This document shows, piece by piece, positions 59,101 through 64,000 of a DNA stretch of 64,000 bases (positions are counted from its first letter, which is position 1; each line of letters opens with the position of its first letter). A program made the position numbers and the translations under genes. Under the pieces are notes generated by a model. The model did no database searches and had not been told where the DNA came from. It worked only from the letters and a program-made list of their open reading frames with translations. Location of the stretch: NCBI GenBank assembly GCA_016714045.1, contig JADJNY010000007.1, positions 310,001 through 374,000 on the forward strand, given 5' to 3'. Source of the DNA: Planctomycetota bacterium (GTDB lineage Bacteria; Planctomycetota; UBA1135; GCA-002686595).

Positions 59101-59685
59101 ATGGCATTCACGCTCCCCGACCTCCCGTACTCCCAGGACGCCCTCGCGCCGCACATCAGCGCCGAGACGCTCTCCTTCCACTACGGCAAGCACCACAAGA
59201 ACTACGTCAACAAGCTGAACGAGCTCACCGCGACGTCGCCGCTCGCGAGCGAGAGCCTCGAGAACGTGATCAAGAAGGCGGGCCCCGGCCCGATCTTCAA
59301 CAACGCCGCGCAGGTGTGGAACCACACCTTCTACTGAACTCGCCTCGCCGCGGGCGGCGGCGACGCGAAGGGCGACCTCGCGCAGGCGATCGACAAGAGC
59401 TTCGGCAGCTTCGACGAGTTCAAGAAGAAGATGACGACCTCGGCCGTCACGCTCTTCGGCAGCGGCTGGTCGTGGCTCGTGAAGAAGCCCGACGGCTCGC
59501 TCGCCATCGTCGAGACGAGCAACGCCGGTACGCCGATCACGGGCGCCGACGTTCCGCTGCTCACGTGCGACGTGTGGGAGCACGCGTACTACGTCGATCG
59601 CCGCAACGACCGCGCGGCGTACGTCGAGGCGTTCTGGAAGCTCGTGAACTGGGAGTTCGCGGCGAAGAACCTCGGCGCGCGCTGA
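59101..59685 (+). CDS. sodA: Fe/Mn superoxide dismutase with an in-frame TGA
   Basis: 195 codons counting the internal stop. Metal ligands are all present: His27 (FHYGKHH), His75 (VWNHTFY), Asp157 and His161 (DVWEHAYYVD). At codon 79, where the family has Trp in HTFYWNSLA, the sequence reads TGA (59335-59337) followed by ACT CGC CTC. Adding one G after TG and removing one C eight bases later restores WNSLAAGGG with no change in length, so two compensating indels explain it. Read literally, the product would be 78 residues and inactive. Fe versus Mn cannot be told safely. A strong terminator follows. Confidence 0.9.
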
Positions 59686-59718
59686 CCGGGGCCCGGCCCG
59701 CTCCGCCCCCGAACGAGA

Positions 59719-59754
59719 CCGAGCCGCGGCGCGCGCCGCGGCTCGGTTGCTTTT
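59719..59754 (+). terminator. Intrinsic terminator after sod
   Basis: A 12-bp perfect GC stem (CCGAGCCGCGGC / GCCGCGGCTCGG) with a 4-nt loop, followed by TTGCTTTT. Confidence 0.92.
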
Positions 59755-59787
59755 CCCGCCGCGCGCGCGAAGATGAGCACCCCGCGC

Positions 59788-59863
59788 GCACCCGTAGCTC
59801 AATGGATAGAGCACTGGTCTTCGGAACCATAGGTTGTGGGTTCGAGTCCCCTCGGGTGCGCCA
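59788..59863 (+). tRNA. tRNA-Arg(TCG)
   Basis: 76 nt with encoded CCA. Acceptor GCACCCG/CGGGTGC pairs perfectly and the discriminator is G. The anticodon loop CTTCGGA gives anticodon TCG. Two mismatches are odd: 27-43 (C/T) in the anticodon stem and 50-64 (T/C) in the T stem. Confidence 0.88.
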
Positions 59864-59992
59864 CCTCGCGTGCCCCGGCGCGCGCCCGCGCGTGGGGCGG
59901 TCCGCGGCTTCTTCCCGTTCCGGCGGCCGCCGGTGCCACCCGCGCGTCCCCCGGCTCATCCTCCGTGCCGTTCCGGCCGATCAGGTCCCCGC

Positions 59993-61480
59993 ATGAACCC
60001 GAACCGGATCGAGCCGAATGCGACGCGGGGAGGCGAACGCCTGACCGCGCTCGAGCTCGCCCTGCTCCTCGCCTGCGTCCTCGGCTGCCGGCTCCTCGCC
60101 ATGCGGGCGTGCCCCGTCTACGACGACGCGTTCATCACGTATCGCTACGCGAAGAATCTCGCCGAGGGCGCTGGCATGGTCTTCAACCCCGGCGCCGCGT
60201 GGGAGCCCGTGCTCTGGACGACCACGCCGCTCTACGGGTTCGTGCTGGGCATGCTCGCGCACCTGCCGTTCGACCTCGTCGACGTGTCGCGCGCCTTGAA
60301 CATCGCGTGCGACGTCGCCTCCGCCGCGCTGATCGCGCGCGCCTTCGGCCTCCGGCGGCTCCCGGCGACGCTCGGCGTGCTCGCGTTTGCCGCGTTCCCG
60401 GAGCTCGCGCGCATCAGCGTCGGCGGCATGGAGGCGCCCGTGTTCGCGCTGCTCGCGCTCGCGGCGTCGAGCCTCCTCTTCGCGGGCCGCGTCGCGTGGG
60501 CGGGCGTGTTCGCCGCGCTCGCGTGCACGGTGCGGCCCGAGGGCGTGCTGCTCGTCGGCGTCTGCGGGCTCGAGCTCCTGCGCCGGCCGCGCGCGTTGCT
60601 CGCGTTCGGCGTGCCCGTCGCCGCGATCGGCCTCGCGACCATCGCCATCCTGAACCGCGCCTACGGGTTCCCGATCCCGCAGTCCGTGCTGGCGAAGTCG
60701 CACATGAAGGCCGGAGCGTGGGAGCGCGTCGAACCCATCCTGTCGCAGTCGTTCGCGCCGCACGCGCTGATGTGGATCGCGTTCCCGATCGCGTTGCTCG
60801 GCTTCGTCGAGCTCCTCCGCCGACCCGGTCCGCTGCGCTCGTTCGTCGCGTTCGGCCTCGCGATCACGGCAAGCTACCTCACCGCGCGGCCGCACGTGTG
60901 GGGGTGGTACTTCTACGTCCCGCTCGCGAGCACGCTCCTCGCGCTCGCGGCCGGATGCGAGGTCGTCTTCGAGCGCTGGCTGCGGGCCCGTGCGAGCTGG
61001 ATCGAGCTCCGCGCCCCGCGCGTGTTCGCGCCCGTGGCACTCGCGGGCGTCGCGATCGTGAGCCTTTCCTGGCCGACGCCGGTGACGAGCCGTGTCTACG
61101 CGCCGATGCACGCCTGGGCCCGCGCGGTCTCGGCGCGCGAGCCCGAGGCACGCATCCTCGCGTCGGACATCGGTGCGATCGGCTGGGCCTGGGACGGGAC
61201 GGTGCTCGACAGCGAAGGCCTGACCTGGCCGCCCGCGCTCGACTACCCGCACCCGAACGCGATCATCCGCCAGTGGAAGCCCGAGTACCTGCTCGTCGTG
61301 GCGGAGCGCGATCGCGTGGCGCCGCTCTACGCGGACACCGAACTCCTCGCGCAGTACGAGCCGATCGAGCGGTTCAGCCCCAGCGGAGCGCGCGAGCTCG
61401 TGCCGGCGCTCGAGACGCTCCCGTCGCAGTGGGCGCAGGACTACCTCGTCTACCGTCGCAGAGACGTCGCACCGCGCTGA
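59993..61480 (+). CDS. Multi-TM glycosyltransferase-like protein (GT-C)
   Basis: 495 residues with ~11 membrane helices. The first loop, VYDDAFITYRYAKNLAEGAGMVFNPG, is the hallmark of a GT-C-like group found in actinobacteria and planctomycetes, with the DD pair as likely catalytic residues. RPHVWGWYFYVPL lies in a later loop and a soluble tail follows. It likely adds sugars from a polyprenyl-phosphate donor outside the inner membrane. It is convergent with the B12 permease gene (9 bp between stops). Start ATG 59993; longer starts run into the tRNA. Confidence 0.78.
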   Translation: MNPNRIEPNATRGGERLTALELALLLACVLGCRLLAMRACPVYDDAFITYRYAKNLAEGAGMVFNPGAAWEPVLWTTTPLYGFVLGMLAHLPFDLVDVSRALNIACDVASAALIARAFGLRRLPATLGVLAFAAFPELARISVGGMEAPVFALLALAASSLLFAGRVAWAGVFAALACTVRPEGVLLVGVCGLELLRRPRALLAFGVPVAAIGLATIAILNRAYGFPIPQSVLAKSHMKAGAWERVEPILSQSFAPHALMWIAFPIALLGFVELLRRPGPLRSFVAFGLAITASYLTARPHVWGWYFYVPLASTLLALAAGCEVVFERWLRARASWIELRAPRVFAPVALAGVAIVSLSWPTPVTSRVYAPMHAWARAVSAREPEARILASDIGAIGWAWDGTVLDSEGLTWPPALDYPHPNAIIRQWKPEYLLVVAERDRVAPLYADTELLAQYEPIERFSPSGARELVPALETLPSQWAQDYLVYRRRDVAPR

Positions 61481-61489
61481 GACGGAACG

Positions 61490-62563
61490 TTACCAGAGCG
61501 CGATCTCGCGCTGCTTGCGCCAGAGGAGCCAGACGAAGAACGGGCCGCCGACGAGCGACATGACGACGCCCGGCGCGAGCTGATCCGCGAAGCAGACGAC
61601 CTGCAGCAGGTCCGCGCCGCACAGGAACGCGGCGCCGGCGAGCGCGGACAGCACGAGCAGCGGACGGTGCGTCGTGACGCCCGCGAGTCGCAGGAGGTGC
61701 GGCACGACGAGCCCGACGAAGGCGATCTGTCCCGCGACGGCGACGGCTGCGGCGGTGCAGAGCATCGCGCAGACGAACGCGACCCGGCGAACGCGCCGCG
61801 TGTCCACGCCGAGTTGACGCGCGTCTTCCTCGCCCGCCTGGAGCAGGTCGAGCTCCCAGCCGATGCGCGGCGCGATCGCGAAGCACGGCGCGGCGAGCAA
61901 CCACACGACGGCGACGTGCCACGGGCCGCGATCGACGAGCGTGCCGAGGTTCCACGCGAGGAGACTGCGCATCGCATCCCAGCGATCGAGCAGGAGCTGC
62001 TGCAGCAGGCTGAGCACGCCGCCGAGGAACGTGTTCATCGCGAGGCCCACCAAGAGGAGCGCGGGCACGGAGAGGTGTCCGCGCGTCGCGGCGACGGAGT
62101 GGACGAACGCGCCCACCGCCAACGCCGCGCCGAACGCGAACAGGGGCACGAGCCACACGCCGGTCGTGTTGGCGACGCCCGACGCGGAGCCGAGGACGCC
62201 GAGCCCCGCGGCGAGGGCGACGGCGGTCGCCGCGCCGACGCTCGCACCCGTGGTGATCCCGAGGACGGACGGCGACGCGAGCGCGTTGCGGAAGAGCCCT
62301 TGCAGCAGCGCGCCGGCGAACGCGAGCGCGGCGCCGACGCCCGCCGCCGTCCCAGCGCGCCACGCCCGCATCGCGAGCAGGGCTTCGCCGGTCGCGTCGT
62401 CCTGATCGCGCAGGCCGAACCACGCGGCGAACGCGTGGAGCCCGCGCACCGGATCCGTTCGCGCCGAGGCGCTCCCGTAGACGAGGAACGCGACGACGAT
62501 CGCGACGAGCCCGAGCGCGAGCACGATGCCGAGCCCCCGCGACCCCAGACGCGAGCGCGTCAC
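61490..62563 (-). CDS. BtuC/FecCD-type ABC permease, cobalamin-regulated
   Basis: 357 residues from a GTG at 62563; starts further upstream would lie inside the riboswitch. About ten TM helices with FecCD motifs: AWRAGTAAGVGAALAFAGALLQG, NALASPSVLGITTGASVGAA, LDLLQAGEEDARQLGVDT and GQIAFVGLVVPHLLRLAG. The family imports iron chelates or vitamin B12; the cobalamin riboswitch directly upstream argues for B12 (BtuC). No binding protein or ATPase is adjacent; the ATPase at 10910-11740 is a candidate partner. It ends just inside the intergenic gap to the convergent GT-C gene. Confidence 0.88.
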   Translation of the reverse strand: MTRSRLGSRGLGIVLALGLVAIVVAFLVYGSASARTDPVRGLHAFAAWFGLRDQDDATGEALLAMRAWRAGTAAGVGAALAFAGALLQGLFRNALASPSVLGITTGASVGAATAVALAAGLGVLGSASGVANTTGVWLVPLFAFGAALAVGAFVHSVAATRGHLSVPALLLVGLAMNTFLGGVLSLLQQLLLDRWDAMRSLLAWNLGTLVDRGPWHVAVVWLLAAPCFAIAPRIGWELDLLQAGEEDARQLGVDTRRVRRVAFVCAMLCTAAAVAVAGQIAFVGLVVPHLLRLAGVTTHRPLLVLSALAGAAFLCGADLLQVVCFADQLAPGVVMSLVGGPFFVWLLWRKQREIALW

Positions 62564-62639
62564 GTCCGCGGACTCCGGGCGAAGCGCGTGCGGGTGCGGC
62601 GGGGGGGGAGTTGGAGCATGGGGGACCTTGCGACCGAAG

Positions 62640-62775
62640 GCGTGGGGGCGGCACGTCGCGGGCATCCCGACTCGCGCCTCGCGGCGCACACGGTTGCGGG
62701 CCAGCTCCGGACTCCCACCGGATTTCCCCGACGACGGGCCCATGCTCCCCGGCGCGTGCGGGTGCTGTCAACGGA
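62640..62775 (-). promoter_or_regulatory. Cobalamin riboswitch
   Basis: On the minus strand: GGGAAATCCGGTGGGAGTCC, then GGAGCTGGCCCGCAACCGTG, then a B12-box-like GAGTCGGGATGCCCGC (62658-62673). These blocks occur in the order and spacing of the AdoCbl aptamer. About 80 nt separate it from the permease start and can hold the expression platform. It should switch the gene off when B12 is plentiful. Confidence 0.92.
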
Positions 62776-62860
62776 TCTCGGGACGGCGGCGCGCGGCACC
62801 TCGCGGGGAACGAGCGACGTCCTCCTTGGAGGAGCTCTGGCCCGAGGTGAGACTCGCGGC

Positions 62861-63601
62861 ATGGAAATCCGACCTGGCGCCAGCAACCACGCGCTCTCCG
62901 CGGCGGCGCTGCGCGAACTCGATCGTCGCGCCGTCTCCGAGTACGGCCTCCCCGAGCGCGTCCTCCTCGAGCACGCGGGGGCGGGAGCCGCGAACGAGCT
63001 CCTCGCGCGGTTCGCACGCGAGGGGCGCGCGCTGGAACGCGTCGCCGTTCTCTGCGGCTCCGGCAACAACGGCGGCGACGGCGCGGTCCTCGCGCGCTGG
63101 CTCGACGCCGCGGGAGCGACCGTCCACGTGCTCGTCACGGTGCCCTTCGAGGCCCTGCGAGGCGAAGCGCGCGCCGCGCACGCGGCACTGCATTGCGGCG
63201 GCATCGCGGCGGCTTACGCCCCCGATTTCGCCGTCGTCCGCGCGGAACTCGCGCGCTGCACGACGCTCGTCGATGCGCTCCTCGGGACCGGTTCGCGCGG
63301 CGCCCCGCGCGAACCCAGCGCGAGTTGGATCCGCGCGCTCGCTGCGCGTCGATCCGAAGGGGCGTTCGTCGCCGCGCTCGATGTCCCTTCCGGCTTCGAC
63401 GCGGACACGGGCGAGCCCGCGCTCCCGACCGTCGAGGCGGACCTGACCCTCAGCTTTGCAGCGCCGAAGCTCGGGTTCGCGAAGCCCGGTGCGCGCCGGT
63501 GGCTGGGCGAGACGATCGTGCTCCCGATCGGCGTTCCGCGCGTGGCCTACGCCGGTCTCTCGGCGGCTCCGGAGAGCGGCCCACCCGCAAGCTCGGGCTG
63601 A
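62861..63601 (+). CDS. nnrE: NAD(P)H-hydrate epimerase (YjeF N-terminal domain)
   Basis: 246 residues from ATG 62861. Motifs LSAAALRELDRRAVSEYGLP, LLEHAGAGAANEL, the glycine-rich loop VLCGSGNNGGDGAVLARWL, LVDALLGTGSRGAPREP with catalytic Asp, and ALDVPSGFDADTGEP. It epimerises damaged NADHX/NADPHX in metabolite repair. The dehydratase domain (YjeF C-terminal) is missing, so this is the epimerase-only form. The gene diverges from the B12 permease; its leader overlaps the region opposite the riboswitch. Confidence 0.92.
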   Translation: MEIRPGASNHALSAAALRELDRRAVSEYGLPERVLLEHAGAGAANELLARFAREGRALERVAVLCGSGNNGGDGAVLARWLDAAGATVHVLVTVPFEALRGEARAAHAALHCGGIAAAYAPDFAVVRAELARCTTLVDALLGTGSRGAPREPSASWIRALAARRSEGAFVAALDVPSGFDADTGEPALPTVEADLTLSFAAPKLGFAKPGARRWLGETIVLPIGVPRVAYAGLSAAPESGPPASSG

Positions 63602-64000
63602 GCGGACACCCCGGCCGCGGGGGGCGTCGAGCCCCGTTCCCCGGGTTTTCGGATACCTCGAACGCGCGTCTGGAAGCCCGGTTCGCCCCCCTGCCGGGCG
63701 GGACGGTGAGGCCTGGCCGATCCCACGCGGAGGGACGTGGGGGCGAAATCGGGCGCACGATGCACCTCGCCAGGCGGGAGTCGGGACCGGAAAGGCGTTC
63801 CGACGGGAGCGCAGTCGTCGTGCACGCCCCTCCCCGCGTTCCCTACGGGATGGTAAGGTTTCTTTGTCAGCTCGTGGAACCGGGGCGGGATCCGCCTCCG
63901 TCCAAGGGCTGGCGCCGTTCGGCAGGAATGGGCACGTCGGAGTCCTCGCGAGGGCTGCGTCGTGAGTCGTGCCGGCGGACTCCCTAGTACTAGGTTCTCT
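63602..64000. other. 399-bp terminal stretch, nothing recognised
   Basis: Open frames here are shadows of GC-rich sequence without a recognisable protein. The bases around 63840-63870 are locally AT-richer and might be promoter DNA for a gene beyond the window. Confidence 0.4.

Noticed and set aside
59335..59337. Alternative genetic code or selenocysteine at TGA
   Set aside because: Many genes here end in TGA, the family residue is Trp, and no SECIS-like hairpin is evident; two small indels explain it better.
62563..62743. Upstream extension of the B12 permease to an ATG at 62743
   Set aside because: The added residues are translated riboswitch sequence.

Overview
This window is high-GC (roughly 70 %), densely coded chromosomal DNA from a Gram-negative-type bacterium. 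It carries a Lol lipoprotein-sorting pair, HlyD-type adaptors and lipoproteins. The best lineage guess is Planctomycetota. The guess rests on a ~5,600-residue protein whose N-terminus carries a LEPR-XLL-like motif (SLEARILMS) ahead of RTX and PKD/REJ-like repeats, and on its partnership with a GAF-HlyD protein and an M50-peptidase/HlyD fusion. The lineage is inference; no rRNA is present.

Layout. 1-16.3 kb (mostly +) is housekeeping: the end of a Gly-rich secreted protein, a COG2509-type FAD oxidoreductase, panB, a CheY/CheX/CheX-like trio, an S1-domain protein (-), an SDR gene split by a TAG (-), an amidohydrolase-fold protein that has lost its metal ligands, OsmC, an Fe/B12-type ABC ATPase, a lipoprotein cytochrome c (-), then xseB-ispA-dxs-nadK. 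16.3-18.6 kb is a small duplication patch: two paralogous one-TM proteins, a stray second copy of the nadK 3' end, a hexanucleotide repeat and a Cys-rich secreted protein, with lower GC in the second half. 18.7-22.4 kb (-) holds lysS-lolC/E-lolD.

22.5-49.1 kb (all -) is the striking part. In transcription order it encodes an HlyD-type adaptor, the giant RTX/PKD protein (16.9 kb), a PilZ protein, a GAF-TM-HlyD protein, a PqqD-like/M50 peptidase/HlyD fusion, a receiver-GGDEF-EAL protein with eroded catalytic motifs, and a membrane histidine kinase. I read this as a dedicated export and c-di-GMP/two-component control locus for a giant calcium-binding surface protein. A terminator and tRNA-Ala(GGC) bound it upstream. 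49.9-63.6 kb returns to housekeeping: leuS, a DUF2807 lipoprotein, three multi-TM GT-C-like proteins, an RNase R-like exonuclease, an Fe/Mn superoxide dismutase, tRNA-Arg(TCG), a cobalamin-riboswitch-controlled BtuC-type permease (-) and an NAD(P)HX epimerase.

Sequence quality matters here. Conserved genes (lysS, sod, the SDR gene, the M50 fusion, receiver-GGDEF) and the giant repeat gene all carry isolated one-base indels or single stop codons. So many lesions in otherwise intact genes, at least one essential, point to residual consensus errors more than to decay. I therefore annotate full spans and give lesion positions.
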